Below are positions 23,684-35,056 of a stretch of 64,000 nt of DNA, in pieces; position 1 is the first letter of the stretch; every line of letters begins with the position of its first letter. Both the position numbers and the translations under genes were made by a program. The notes beneath the pieces were generated by a model. The model saw nothing but the letters and a program-made list of their open reading frames with translations, did not search any database and was not told the origin of the DNA. This DNA comes from Luidia sarsii (lineage: Eukaryota > Echinodermata > Asteroidea > Paxillosida > Luidiidae): positions 11,579,080-11,643,079 of the forward strand of contig OX465120.1 in assembly GCA_949987565.1 (NCBI GenBank), given 5' to 3'.

Positions 23684-24257
23684 TGAAAATTGAAAACTGA
23701 TCGAATCCACCGATCCACTGGAACTTTTTGGTGGAAAACAATCACAACAAGCGCAAGACCAAGACAGAAGACTCAAATTTTCAAAAGGCAACAATTACTT
23801 AGACCATGCTTAGACTTAGAGCACGACACAGGCTATCGGAGAAAAGCTGGGCAAAATTATCAAATTAAGCTTAAGTGATGACGTCATCATTTCATACACT
23901 TTAATATGAAAAGGTATTTTAACTGACCCCTCAATGGTTTTACCTCTTAAAATGCTACAAGGATCAAAAACAAGCATATTTCGAAACACATATACATGTA
24001 CTGTAGTTCCAGACCTAGTGTAGTAAGTACATTATAGGTATATTACTCCGCCAACCATCGCTAGTGCGTTTTGCATGTCCTGGATCTCTTATTATTGTCG
24101 TGCGCCGGAGGCGATGCGACCATGGAAATTCCTCTTTTTTTGGTAATTGGGCTCATCATGCATGTCAAATATCATCTTATAGGGAAGTTTATATCTTATC
24201 CATTAAAATAATGATAGTTGTTTGATCACGTAGAAGCCTGCCCTTTTGATTAAATTA
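23684..24257. other. Spacer between duplicate copies
   Basis: About 570 bp with no recognised gene. It contains a perfect 14-bp palindrome, TGATGACGTCATCA (23876-23889), which includes the CRE-type core TGACGTCA. A frame at 23690-23878 has no recognisable features. Confidence 0.5.
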
Positions 24258-24594
24258 GTGATATTCATGGTGATCGATTGCAGAATCTGAACGATTTTTT
24301 TTTTTTTTTTTAAATAGCGGACCTCGCCGTTCACAATAATATTGACGAAATTGATGCAGTATTATCGCGCACGTATTTTTTTAAAAATGATTTTGGTAAG
24401 TCGGATACCTTGAAGAAATACTTTTATTTTGAAAGATTCTTATAACTGCCCATTACTAATGCTTCCCTTCAGTGAAATTAACAGCCATCAGAAAGTGATA
24501 ATTTTAATTTAATATCAAACAAAGTCAAAAATTAGCAGTTTGATTTTTTTAAGTTTTTACCAAGAACACCGGAGTCAAGCAGTCAGTTTGATGT

Positions 24595-25707
24595 CAACTC
24601 GGTCCTTAACCAACTCGGTCCCAGACAAGTCAGTCCGTAACCAACTCGGTCCAACCAACTCGGTCCATAACCAACTCAGTCCCAGGTAACTCGGTCCGTA
24701 ACGAAATCAGTCCCAGTCAACTTGGTCCGTAACCAACTCGGTCCCAGTCAACTCGGTCCGTAACCAACTCGGTCCCAGTCAACTCGGTCCGTAACCATCT
24801 CAGTCCCAGTCAACTCGGTCCGTAACCAACTCGGTCCCAGTCAACTCAGTCCGTAACCAACTCGGTCCCAGTCAACTCGGTCCGTAACCAACTCAGTTCG
24901 TAACCAACTCGGTCCCAGTCAACTCAGTCCGTAACCATCTCAGTCCCAGTCAACTCGGTCCGTAACCAACTCGGTCCAACCAACTCAGTCCGTAACCAAC
25001 TTGGTCCGTAACCATCTCAGTCCCAGTCAACCCGGTCCGTGACCAACTCGGTCCAACCAACTCGGTCCGTAACCAACTCGGTTCCAGTCAACTCGGTCCG
25101 TAACCATCTCAGTCCCAGTCAACTCAGTCCGTAACCAATTCGGTCCGTAACCAACTCGGTCCAACCAACTCGGTCCGTAACCATCTCGGTCCCAGTCAAC
25201 TCGGTCCGTAACCATCTCAGTCCCAGTCAACTCAGTCCGTAACCAACTCGGTCCGTAACCATCTTAGTCCCAGTCAACTTGGTCCGTAACCAACTCGGTC
25301 CCAGTCAACTCAGTCCGTAACCAACTCGGTCCCAGTCAACTCAGTCCATAACCAACTCGGTCCCAGTCAACCCGGTCCGTAACCAACTCGGTCCAACCAA
25401 CTCGGTCCGTAACCATCTCAGTCCCAGTCAACTCAGTCCGTAACCAACTCGGTCCGTAACCAACTCGGTCCGTAACCATCTCAGTCCCAGTCAACTTGGT
25501 CCGTAACCAACTCAGTCCCAGTCAACTCGGTCCGTAACCATCTCAGTCCCAGTCAACTCGGTCCGTAACCAACTCGGTCCGTAACCATCTTAGTCCCAGT
25601 CAACTTGGTCCGTAACCAACTCGGTCCCAGTCAACTCAGTCCATAACCAACTCGGTCCCAGTCAACTCGGTCCGTAACCATCTCAGTCCCAGTCAACTCG
25701 GTCTGTA
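24595..25707. repeat. 31-bp satellite, copy B
   Basis: Same unit and same right boundary as the array at 19600, but about 320 bp longer and with more units lacking the CCCAGT half. The minus-strand frame 25027-25230 is a repeat artefact. Confidence 0.9.
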
Positions 25708-26504
25708 TGAAAAATACGCGCTCATACAGTAAAAATACGCGCTAGTAAATAGACCGCGTCCACCTTTGCACGAAGTCAAAATACAGTAATTCACATAGCA
25801 AAAACTTCTCCTAAAAATCTCCGATATTATACAATGAAATATGACACTGCATGGCTGAAATCAATCTTCAAGAATTTCCCAGTTTGCTCTAGAGTTGTGA
25901 ATATATTACAGCGAATCCACAAAATGCTCGCCTGTCCCGGAAATGAAAGAACATAAACAAACCCTAAGTTCATTGAACTTGAAGAGAATGCATGATGATA
26001 AATATTCATTATCCAATCACTGACATACAGTACCAGACGATAGCTTACAGAAAAGTCATAAAACTTCTCTAACTTACACACTTGTTTCAATTAAGACAAC
26101 TTCTGACCTAAAGAAGGTAGATAAATTCTCATTTCAACTTTCTATAAGTATGAAATATTTCCTAAGGGTCTCAGCTTTCTAGAAGTAATTTTAACTTTCA
26201 GCCAATGACCAACGTTTTAACTGCCACTCAAAGGGCAGCCATCTTAGATTTACCCTCAAGCTATTTATAGCACACACAGCCCACATGTAAACACCCACGT
26301 GTGTATACACATATAATTTCGGCAGGGATATACTCACAACTGCTTGGAAATTACTATTCTAAAAGACTACAAAATCCTACAAGACGAAAATTCCTGGTCC
26401 CTAAAAGGATTCTGGTAAGACTTACAGTAATAACAACTTCATAAATGAGACATTTAGGGGAATTTTCGTTACACTTGCCCAACGTGCTGAGTTCGCCCTT
26501 TGTC

Positions 26505-26895
26505 CAAGAACCTCTGCTTTAGTCTCTGTCACTACATCATACATGTACACATGTACCTCTGCATCTATCTTCAACCTTGCCTCTATGTCTGTCTGTCTCT
26601 CCCTCTGCCTTAGTCTCTGTCACTACATGTACACCTGTACCTCTGCATCTACATGTATCTTCAACCTTGCCTCTATGTCTGTCTGTCTCTTCCTCTGCCT
26701 TTAGTCTCTGTCACTACAGTACATGTGCACATGTACCTCTGCATCTATCTTCAACCTTGCCTCTATGTCTGTCTGTCTCTTCCTCTGCCTTAGTCTCTGT
26801 CACTACATGTACACATGTACCTCTGCATCTATCTTTAACCTTGCCTCTATGTCTGTCTGTCTCTTCCTCTGCCTTAGTCTCTGTCACTATATGTA
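26505..26895. repeat. 84-bp minisatellite, copy B, left part
   Basis: Same unit as at 21160. The array stops in mid-unit at CACTATATGTA, where the inserted element begins, and resumes at 27930. Confidence 0.85.
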
Positions 26896-27929
26896 TCCTC
26901 CAATAACCGGTTTCCGACGATATAAGCACTTTTTCCTCAAACTGAACAATGTGGACGAAAGTATCCCACTAAAAGAGGTCTCAGTCACTTTCTCCACACC
27001 ACAGACTATTAGAATAATCATAGAGAAGGTTGATCAAGCCTGTCACTTCCGTAAGATTATCCGGTTTTATTGACGTCCACGGCGCACCGCGCAGAAAGCA
27101 TTGTCACCTATTTTCGTCGGTGGTGTTCAGTAAGGTGTCCCAGTGCAGCCAAACGCAAAATAAATTCTTAAAATAACTCCAAATGCTGTGTGGCACTGTA
27201 AAATTCTTCACTGTATGTGTTTTTTTGATCTTTGTGGGTTTTTTTCCGACACTGCTTCTAACGCTTTCCTCAAATCATTCATAATTTATGCTTAAAACGT
27301 ATTGGTCTGGTTGATGTCTTCTTTTGTGACGTTTAAAAAAACTCCACAATCTTCTTTCTCACTGCTTCTTCAGTTATGACCTTTTCCAATGTCACCCCAG
27401 ACTCCAGAGACACATTTCCTCCTTCTTGGTACTTTCTCTAGCTGCCCTTTTATTTGTTTTCATTTTTTATAAAAGCCTATTGGGCCATGTTACTTTTTGT
27501 CTTTAAATAATAATAAAAGATATATAAAAAAATATATAAGCGAGACGCCCTATAAGAGCCTCCATAGTTTTCACCCAGAACGGACTGCCTCAAGTTGCAT
27601 GATATATTTTTTTTCTACGGATGTTGGGGTTTGTTATGTTACACTCAGATTTTTTATAGGACCAACAATAAAGAAAACTGGAGCTTCGAAGCAACTGCCA
27701 ATTTTGTACCTAGGAAAATAGACCCCAAAAGTGCAACTTTTTGAATAACACGAGTTTGGCCTACTGGAAAAGCCTTAAATTTCCACATTTTCAGTGACGG
27801 ACAAGAGCAGGAAACCAACTGTACGATACGAAGTCTGAGATCGTTGTACGGAGTTGTTTTCATAGTGCGATGTGAGTTAGAAGGCTAAGCGTCGAAAACG
27901 TGTAGCGTCGAAAACGGGGGTTCCCACGA
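26896..27929. mobile_element. 1034-bp insertion flanked by TA, probable DNA transposon derivative
   Basis: Comparison with intact units (CACTATATGTACACATG) shows the insertion precisely: TA, 1034 bp, TA. The ends show weak inverted similarity (ACCGGTTTCCGACGATA inside the left end; GTAGCGTCGAAAACGGGGG near the right end, as its complement). A TA target duplication fits Tc1/mariner-like or similar elements. No transposase frame remains; 27497-27721 and 27654-27863 match nothing known. Confidence 0.65.
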
Positions 27930-28625
27930 TACACATGTACCTCTGCATCTATCTTCAACCTTGCCTCTACATGTATGTCTGTCTGTCTCTTCCTCTGCCT
28001 TAGTCTCTGTCACTACATACATACACCTGTACCTCTGCATCTATCTTCAACCTTGCCTCTATGTCTGTCTGTCTCTTCCTCTGCCTTAGTCTCTGTCACT
28101 ACATGTACACCTGTACCTCTGCATCTATGTATCTTCAACCTTGCCTCTATGTCTGTCTGTCTCTTCCTCTGCCTTAGTCTCTGTCACTACATGTACACAT
28201 GTACCTCTGCATCTATGTATCTTCAACCTTGCCTCTATGTCTGTCTGTCTCTTCCTCTGCCTTAGTCTCTGTCACTACATGTACACATGTACCTCTGCAT
28301 CTATCTGTAACCTTGCCTCTATGTCTGTCTGTCTCTTCCTCTGCCTTAGTCTCTGTCACTATATACATGTATGTACACATGTACCTCTGCATCTATCTTC
28401 AACCTTGCCGCTATGTCTGTCTGTCTCTTCCTCTGCCTTAGTCTCTGTCACTATATGTACACATGTACCTCTACATGTACATGTATCTTCAATTGCCTCT
28501 ACAGTACATGTATGTCTGTCTGTCTCTTCCTCTGCCTTAGTCTCTGTCACTACATGTACACATGTACCTCTGCATCTATCTTCAACCTTGCCTCTATGTC
28601 TGTCTGTCTCTTCCTCTGCCTCACC
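27930..28625. repeat. 84-bp minisatellite, copy B, right part
   Basis: The array continues after the insertion, with extra ATGTA insertions in some units (for example CTACATGTACATGTATC). It runs into the same unique sequence (TCACCTTCTTCCGTTTTGG) as copy A. Confidence 0.85.
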
Positions 28626-28957
28626 TTCTTCCGTTTTGGCCTCTCCTTTTGTCTGTGTCTATCTCTGCCTCTTATGTATTGGTCTCTATCTCTGCCTGTG
28701 CCACTGTCTCTTCCTCTCCCTCTACCTCTTCTTCTTCTGTCTTGGTCTCTGCCTGTGCCTCTGTCTCTGCCGCTGTATCTGCCTCTGCCTCTACCTTTAT
28801 CCCTGCCTCTACCTCTACATGTACCTCCTTGTAATAACCTCTGCCTCCATGTGATGGTGTCAAGCTCTCTTAGACCTTTATATGTGCAGTGCTACTTCAC
28901 GGCTATAATCTTGCCGGCAGAAAAGTGACTGCTTATTTTATCCATGTTGCCTTGCAG

Positions 28958-29055
28958 ATCTTTTGACGGTGAACATGGAGACGCGCCTTCCCTAAATCCT
29001 CTGACAGTTTGGCACCGACTACGATGAGCGCATCCTGCCATCCATCTGCAACGAG
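28958..29055 (+). pseudogene. Prohibitin-2-like dead exon, copy B
   Basis: A 98-nt block with acceptor TTGCCTTGCAG and donor GTCAGTG, as in copy A. The last 17 codons read QFGTDYDERILPSICNE, one residue closer to PHB2 (ILPS instead of IPPS). Both nonsense codons of copy A (TAA and TGA) are present at the same positions, so inactivation came before the duplication. Confidence 0.8.
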
Positions 29056-29189
29056 GTCAGTGTCAAAGGTCAACTCACTGGTAGCAAGAATTGACCTCTT
29101 GGGTTTTGAGTGTGGCTATAAGTCAGGCACTCCATGCATGACGTCAAGTCCCAACGTATTCAGTTACACAGTGTAGCTCTTTGTCTATT

Positions 29190-31080
29190 TGGCAGATCCT
29201 GCTTGCCAATGCATTGAGTTTGTCCTTCGTCTATTTAGTACTGTAGTTAGTGCTTGCCAACGCATTGAGTTTGCTCTTCATCTATTTAGTACATGTAGTT
29301 AGTGCTTGCCAACGCATTGATTTGTTCTTCATCTATTTAGTAGTTAGTGCTTGCCCAACGCGTTGATTTGTTCTTCATCTATTTAGTAGTTAGTGCTTGC
29401 CCAACGCGTTGAGTTTGTTCTTCATCGACATGTATTTAGTAGTTAGTGCTTGCCTAACGCGTTCAGTTTGTTCTTCATCTATTTAGTAGTTAGTGCTTGC
29501 CCAACGCGTTGAGTTTGTTCTTCATCTACATGTATTTAGTAGTTAGTGCTTGCCTAACGCGTTCAGTTTGTTCTTCATCTATTTAGTAGTTAGTGCTTGC
29601 CCAACGCGTTGATTTGTTCTTCATCTATTAGTAGTTAGTGCTTCCAACTCGTTGAGTTTGTTCTTCATCTAGTTAGTAGTTAGTGCTTGCCTAACGCGTT
29701 GAGTTTGTTCTTCATCTATTAGTAGTTAGTGCTTGCCCAACACGTTGAGTTTGTTCTTCATTTATTTAGTAGTTAGTGCTTGCCCAACGTGTTGATTTGT
29801 TCTTCATCTATTAGTAGTTAGTGCTTGCCAACACGTTGAGTTTGTTCTTCATCTATTTAGTAGTTAGTGCTTGCCTAACGCGTTGAGTTTGTTCTTCATC
29901 TATTAGTAGTTAGTGCTTGCCCAACGCGTTGATTTGTTCTTCATCTATTAGTAGTTAGTGCTTGCCCAACGCGTTGATTTGTTCTTCATCTATTTAGTAG
30001 CTAGTGCTTGCCCAACGCGTTGATTTGTTCTTCATCTATTTAGTAGTTAGTGCTTGCCTAACGCGTTGATTTGTTCTTCATCTATTTAGTAGTTAGTGCT
30101 TGCCCAACGCGTTGAGTTTGTTCTTCCTCTATTAGTAGTTAGTGCTTGCCCAACGCGTTGAGTTTGTTCTTCATCTATTTAGTAGTTAGTGCTTGCCCAA
30201 CGCGTTGATTTGTTCTTCATCTATTTACAATGTGTAGTAGTTAGTGCTTGACCAATGCGTTGAGTTTGTTCTTCATCTATTTAGTAGCTAGTGCTTGCCC
30301 AACGCGTTGATTTGTTCTTCATCTATTTAGTAGTTAGTGCTTGCCTAACGCGTTGATTTGTTCTTCATCTATTTAGTAGTTAGTGCTTGCCCAACGCGTT
30401 GAGTTTGTTCTTCCTCTATTAGTAGTTAGTGCTTGCCCAACGCGTTGAGTTTGTTCTTCATCTATTTAGTAGTTAGTGCTTGCCCAACGCGTTGATTTGT
30501 TCTTCATCTATTTACAATGTGTAGTAGTTAGTGCTTGACCAATGCGTTGAGTTTGTTCTTCATCTATTTAGTAGTTAGTGCTTGCCCAACGCGTTGAGTT
30601 TGTTCTTCATGTATTTAGTAGTTAGTGCTTGCCTAACGCGTTGATTTGTTCTTCATCTATTTAGTAGTTAGTGCTTGCCCAACAGTTAGTGCTTGCCCAA
30701 TGCTTTGAGTTTGTTCTTCGTCTATTTAGTAGTTAGTGCTTGCCCAACGCGTTGAGTTTGTTCTTCGTCTATTTACAATGTGTAGTAGTTAGTGCTTGAC
30801 CAATGCGTTGAGTTTGTTCGTCATCTATTTAGCAGTTAGTGCTTGCCCAATGCGTTGAGTTTGTTCTTCATCTATTTAGTAGTTAGTGCTTGCCTAACGC
30901 GTTGATTTGTTCTTCATCTATTTAGTAGTTAGTGCTTGCCCAACGCGTTGAGTTTGTTCTTCATCTATTTAGTAGTAAGTGCTTGCCTAACGCGTTGATT
31001 TGTTCTTCATCTACATGTATTTAGTAGTTAGTGCTTGCTCAACGCGTTGATTTGTTCTTCGTCTATTTAGTTCATCTATT
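29190..31080. repeat. 46/47-bp satellite, copy B
   Basis: About 40 units of the same satellite as at 22230. A segment of several units (TTCCTCTATTAGTAG... ACAATGTGTAGTAG...) recurs with the same variants about 280 bp apart near 30120 and 30410, showing a multi-unit duplication. Confidence 0.9.
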
Positions 31081-31232
31081 ATAAAAAAATAATTATAATT
31101 AAATATAAAAAATAATATTATTTTGGCATATAATAATAATATTATGGTATTATTATAATATATTATAATTATAATATTATGATATTATTAAAATAATAAT
31201 AGTATCATATAATTATATTAATTATATTGTTC
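31081..31232. repeat. AT-only insertion within the satellite
   Basis: Almost pure A/T with overlapping ATAATAATATTAT-type palindromes, bounded on both sides by CATCTATT satellite sequence. It could be an insertion or a microsatellite expansion and is likely to form stem-loops. Confidence 0.7.
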
Positions 31233-32560
31233 TTCATCTATTTAGCAGTTAGTGCTTGCCCAACGCGTTGAGTTTGTTCTTCGTCTTTTTAGCAGTTAGT
31301 GCTTGACCAACATGTCGTTCACCCTTCATCTATTTTGCAGTTAGTGCTTGCCCAACGCGCTGAGTTTGCCATTCGTGTATTTTGCAGTTAGAGCTTGCCC
31401 AACGCACTGAGTTTGCCATTCGTGTATTTTGCAGTTAGAGCTTGCCCAACGCACTGAGTTTGTTCATCGTCCATTTGGCAGTTCCTGCTTGCCCCATCGC
31501 GCTGAGTTGGCTCTTTGTCTATTTGGCAGTTACCGTTACGCAGTGCTTGAGTTCGGCCTTCATCTATTTTGCAGTTAGTGCTTGCCCAACGCATTCAGTT
31601 ACATACTGTACATGTAGCTCTTCGTCTATTTGGCAGTTCCTGCTTGCCAAATCGCGCTGAGTTTGCTCTTCGTCTATTTGGCAGTTACCGGTACGCAGTG
31701 CTTGCCAAATGCGTTGAGTTTGTTCTTCGTCTATTTAGCAGTTACTGCTTGCTCAATGCGCTGAGTTCGCCATTCATGTATTTTGCAGTTCTTGCATGCC
31801 CAATGCACTGAGTTCGCCCTTCATGAATTTAAATTTGTTCTTTGTCTATATTGCAGTTAGTGCTTGCTCAACTAATTCAGTTTGCTCTTCGTCTATTTGG
31901 CAGTTTATGGCTTCGTATTTGCCCAATGCGCTGAGTTCACCATTCGTCTATTTTGCAGTCAGTTCTTGCCCAACGCATTCAGTTACACTGTAGGTCTTCG
32001 TCTATTTTGCAGTTAGTGCTTGCCTAACGCACTGAGTTCACTCTTCATCTATTTGGCAGTTACACAGTGCTTGCCCAATGCGTTGAGTTTGTTCTTAGTC
32101 TGTTTAGCAGTTAGTGCTTGCCCAACGCGTTGAGTTTGTTCTTCGTCTTTTTAGCAGTTAGTGCTTGCCCAATGCGTTGAGTTTGTTCTTCGTCTATTTA
32201 GTAGTTAGTGCTTGCCCAACGCGTTGAGTTTGTTCTTCATCTATTTAGCAGTTAGTGCTTGCCCAATGTGCTGAGTTTGTTCTTCATCTATTTAGTAGTT
32301 AGTGCTTGCCCAATGCGTTGAGTTTGTTCTTCATCTATTTAGTAGTTAGTGCTTGCCAATGCGCTGAGTTTGCTCTTTATCTATTTTGTAGTTATGTAGT
32401 GCTTGCCCAAAGTGTTAAGTTTTTTCATCGTCTATTTTGCAGTTCATGCTTGCCAAGCACTTTGAGCTTGTCCTTCATTCATTTGGCATTTAGTTCTTGC
32501 CAAATGTGCTGAGTTTGGTGCTTGTCTGTATGGTCGTAATTTCTTGCCCAATGCGCTGAA
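31233..32560. repeat. Diverged 46-48-bp satellite units
   Basis: The same satellite family continues with older, more varied units (GCTGAGTTTGCC, GGCAGTTACC, TTTGCAGTTAG). This looks like the pre-homogenisation form of the arrays at 22230 and 29190. It fades out near 32560. Confidence 0.8.
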
Positions 32561-32778
32561 ACCCGAAGCCTGAATGTTAGAGCCAAAAGTTTGGAGCACT
32601 GGGGCTTTTTCTTTGGGTGGCTTTTATTAATATGAAAATGACGGTAAATGTATTTCTATATGTATGTATATGCAGATACACTTACTGTACATACACTTTA
32701 CACTACTGTAGATATGGTGATACTATATACATGTACAAAAATGTTGCAAACTGCTTACTGACTAAAATTACCAAAATG

Positions 32779-32913
32779 TAAATCTAAAATTTAGTGGGCC
32801 TGACGTTTCGATCCTAGCAGGACCTTTCTCAAAGACAGAGAAAGGTCCTGCCTCTGCCTTTGAGAAAGGTCCTGCTAGGATCGAAACGTCAGGCCCACTA
32901 AATTTTAGATTTA
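32779..32913. mobile_element. Fold-back MITE, GGGCCTGACGTTTCGATCC family
   Basis: Two arms of about 60 bp, TAAATCTAAAATTTAGTGGG... and its reverse complement, enclose a short centre. The flanking TTGCAAACTGCTTACTGAC upstream belongs to the same family. Relatives lie at 35021-35503 and 63862-63995. Confidence 0.85.
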
Positions 32914-33006
32914 CTGTAGATATGTTTATATTCTAACTCTGTCATTGGATGCTTTGAAGGCCCAGCCAAGTTCTCAATGAGCAATGGTTTTGTGGTATGT
33001 TTGCAG

Positions 33007-33105
33007 TGGATGGTGGACACCGTGCCGTCATCTTCAGTCGTATCTTCACATGACGATACCGTGAATCATTTACATCAAGAATTTCAACACCAACGGGAAG
33101 TAAGG
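33007..33105 (+). pseudogene. Prohibitin-2-like dead exon with internal deletion, copy C
   Basis: Acceptor TTTGCAG, then VDGGHRAVIFSRI, matching the start of the PHB2 SPFH domain (V-x-GGHRA-I-F-x-RI). An in-frame TGA follows. After a shortened middle the frame ends ISTPTGSK beside a GTGAGC donor, matching PHB2 ISSPTGSKD. About 20 family residues are missing between the two matches. In PHB2 this exon precedes the DYDER exon found at 22003 and 28958, so the window order is not that of one intact gene. Confidence 0.75.
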
Positions 33106-33370
33106 GTGAGCTTTGGATTGGCTTGGATTCTTACTCTGGTTCTTGGACTGTCTGTTCGTCTGCCTCTTCTACTGTCTCTGTCTATTCCTGTATCTAACTT
33201 TTTCTGCCTCTGCCTTTCCAAGAACCTCTGTCTTAGTCTCTGTCACTACATGTGCACATGTATGTCTGCATCTATCTCCATGCATGACGTCAAGTCCCAG
33301 GACCCTCTTGGGTTGTGAGTGTGGCTATAAGTCAGGCACTCCATGCATGATATGAAGTCCCATGACCCTC
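33106..33370 (+). other. Unexpanded relative of the composite's PHB2 intron
   Basis: Contains one copy of the 84-bp unit (CCAAGAACCTCTGTCTTAG... CTGCATCTATCTCC), then jumps to CATGCATGACGTCAAGTCCC and CTCTTGGGTTGTGAGTGTGG. These flank the dead exon at 22160 and 29100. The DYDER exon itself is missing here. This appears to be the ancestral-length intron from which the minisatellites of copies A and B expanded. Confidence 0.65.
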
Positions 33371-33617
33371 CGTGTCAGTTGCTACTTGCAAAGGATGTCA
33401 TGTAACCAATGGCGTCATGCGGTATCACACGTGTTTGTGCAGATAAGATGATCCTGGGACCAGTCCTAAGTTATGATGAGATCAGGCGCGTTGCTATAGA
33501 AGTTGAGATTCATTGAACGCATCTCAGCTTTTCTGAAATCGATCCTAAGACGTGTCTTGACCTAAAGTAGGACGAGTTATCCTTCCTAAGACGCGCTTTA
33601 GCTTGTCATGAAATTGG

Positions 33618-33795
33618 CTGCAGGGCTCTTACCATCTGAGCTATCGGTATGCATCCATGAGATGGTGGCGTTGCCGAAATAGTCCAGTAATCTTTGCTAG
33701 GATTGGGGCAGCAGTCAGAAGCATTTTACCATGAATTGCTTTTTATCTCCAGTGGTCCATTTTCATTCAGACGCAATCATTCAGTTGTGGTTAAC
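33618..33795 (-). mobile_element. tRNA-derived SINE, minus strand
   Basis: GGCTGCAGGGCTCTTACC and ATCTGAGCTATC are the reverse complement of a tRNA-like head (GATAGCTCAGATGGTAAGAG). The following TAGTCCAGTAATC... GTCAGAAGCATTTTACC and CAGACGCAATCATTC matches the body of the plus-strand copy at 41880-42070. Confidence 0.65.
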
Positions 33796-33934
33796 CTGGC
33801 TGAAGCAGTTTAATGATCTCACAAAGTGGATGCAGCTTTTTTAAAACTAAGTCAAATAATTTATTCAAACAAATGAGTGAGAACTTTGGAACAATTAAGG
33901 AAAATTGCAAGAAAACCTTGACTGGAACAGGGAC

Positions 33935-34182
33935 TTAAAGAAGAATGAAACCCAGAGAAAAATGTTGGCTTATCTGATTGGACGTTAAACATAACCTACA
34001 ATTACCTATGTGCTACTCACCTACGAGTTTCATAAAGAAGGAAAAATCATGGAATTCGGTGGTCCATGATTTTTCTCTCTTTATGAAACTCGTAGGTGAG
34101 TAGCACATAGGTAATTGTAGGTTGTGTTTAACACCCAATCAGATAAGCCAACAGTTTTCTCCGGGTTTCATTCTTCTTTAAA
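33935..34182. mobile_element. Fold-back element, long inverted repeat
   Basis: Left arm TTAAAGAAGAATGAAACCC... and right arm ...GGGTTTCATTCTTCTTTAA are inverted copies of over 100 bp each (for example TACCTATGTGCTACTCACC against GGTGAGTAGCACATAGGTA). They meet at a short centre near 34055. No coding capacity. Confidence 0.85.
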
Positions 34183-34292
34183 GCTCAGACCTCTGGCATT
34201 TTCATAACTTTTGAACTGTGTTTAAAAAAAAGAAGAGTAGATCATTTCTTAATTGTTATTGAGTTGTTCTCTCTTGTTCTCGTCCATTGCAG

Positions 34293-34415
34293 ATTGCAAG
34301 ATCTCTGAATGGTGTGTTCCTGAATGCCAGCAGCCTGATGCTGAACCTGGGAGATGCTACTACATTCCATGAAGACTCGGAGAGACTCGGCAAGGCGTCA
34401 CATCTCTTGATCCCT
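34293..34415 (+). pseudogene. Prohibitin-2-like C-terminal exon remnant
   Basis: A 41-codon open block lies between CCATTGCAG and GTAAGAAAT. It reads IARSLNGVFLNASSLMLNLG and then a DSERLGK tail. This matches the PHB2 C-terminus (IA.SQNR.YLNADSLMLNL...DSE.LGK). There is no stop inside, but PHB2 should terminate here and instead a donor follows. Other core exons are missing from the window, so I call it a pseudogene fragment. It could still be spliced into an unknown transcript. Confidence 0.7.
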
Positions 34416-34848
34416 GTAAGAAATCAAAGCAGTTTCATGAGTAGTCTTTTGTAGCTCAAGCCAATTTGCTAGTACCTATAGTCTTGTGTAGCAATGCTAC
34501 GTTCTGTGATGCAGCATTGGTGGCTACACTGTCATGATTGCACTTGACACAACTTTCAATGCAGCTGACTAGATTGTTATGCAGCCTGTATTTAAACAGA
34601 CTATCATGCACAACTTTACCTTGGCTTACCTAAATAACAAAAAGTGTGAAGTGGTAAACATGTTATTGACAGTGGTACCTGCACTTTTTGAGCCAGCCGA
34701 CTCCGATTCCATCCAACCCAGCAAAATGCTAGGCCCTTGAAGGAGAGATAAATTAGCTTCTCGGTAGGAGCACGAGCACTACTAGAAATGTCTTTGATTC
34801 CTCTATTTATATAATATCATTTCTTGTTCTCTGTCCTTTCCATCACAG

Positions 34849-34938
34849 ACCCTTGTGTTCCCGAGCACCATCAGCCTGATGCTCAACCTGATGCTCATTC
34901 TATGAAGAGACCGGGCAAGGCATCACAGAAGAAGTAGA
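34849..34938 (+). pseudogene. Second, degenerate prohibitin-2-like C-terminal exon
   Basis: After the acceptor CCATCACAG comes VFPSTISLMLNLMLIL-stop, a second decayed version of the SLMLNL block. In another frame it ends MKRPGKASQKK-stop (TAG at 34936), resembling the lysine-rich PHB2 end and the RLGKAS of 34293. A frame shift separates the two halves. Confidence 0.65.
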
Positions 34939-35056
34939 CAGTCCCCCTTCCAGAAGCCAATTCACTTGAACCTTGTTTGAAAGTGTAATCATTATTAATA
35001 CTTATAATTGTATAATTTATAATTTAGTGGGCCTGACATTTCGATCCTAACAGGAC

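Larger units (their letters stand above)
24258..31080 (+). repeat. Large composite duplication, copy B
   Basis: This has the same order of parts as copy A, starting at GATATTCATGGTGATCG. It is longer because its satellites have more units and a 1034-bp insertion splits the 84-bp minisatellite. A TATACACATATAATTTCGGC insertion near 26305 is also specific to this copy. Confidence 0.85.

Noticed and set aside
34293..34415. An intact PHB2 gene
   Set aside because: Core exons are missing or carry stops, the exon order is wrong and the C-terminal exon is present as two conflicting remnants.
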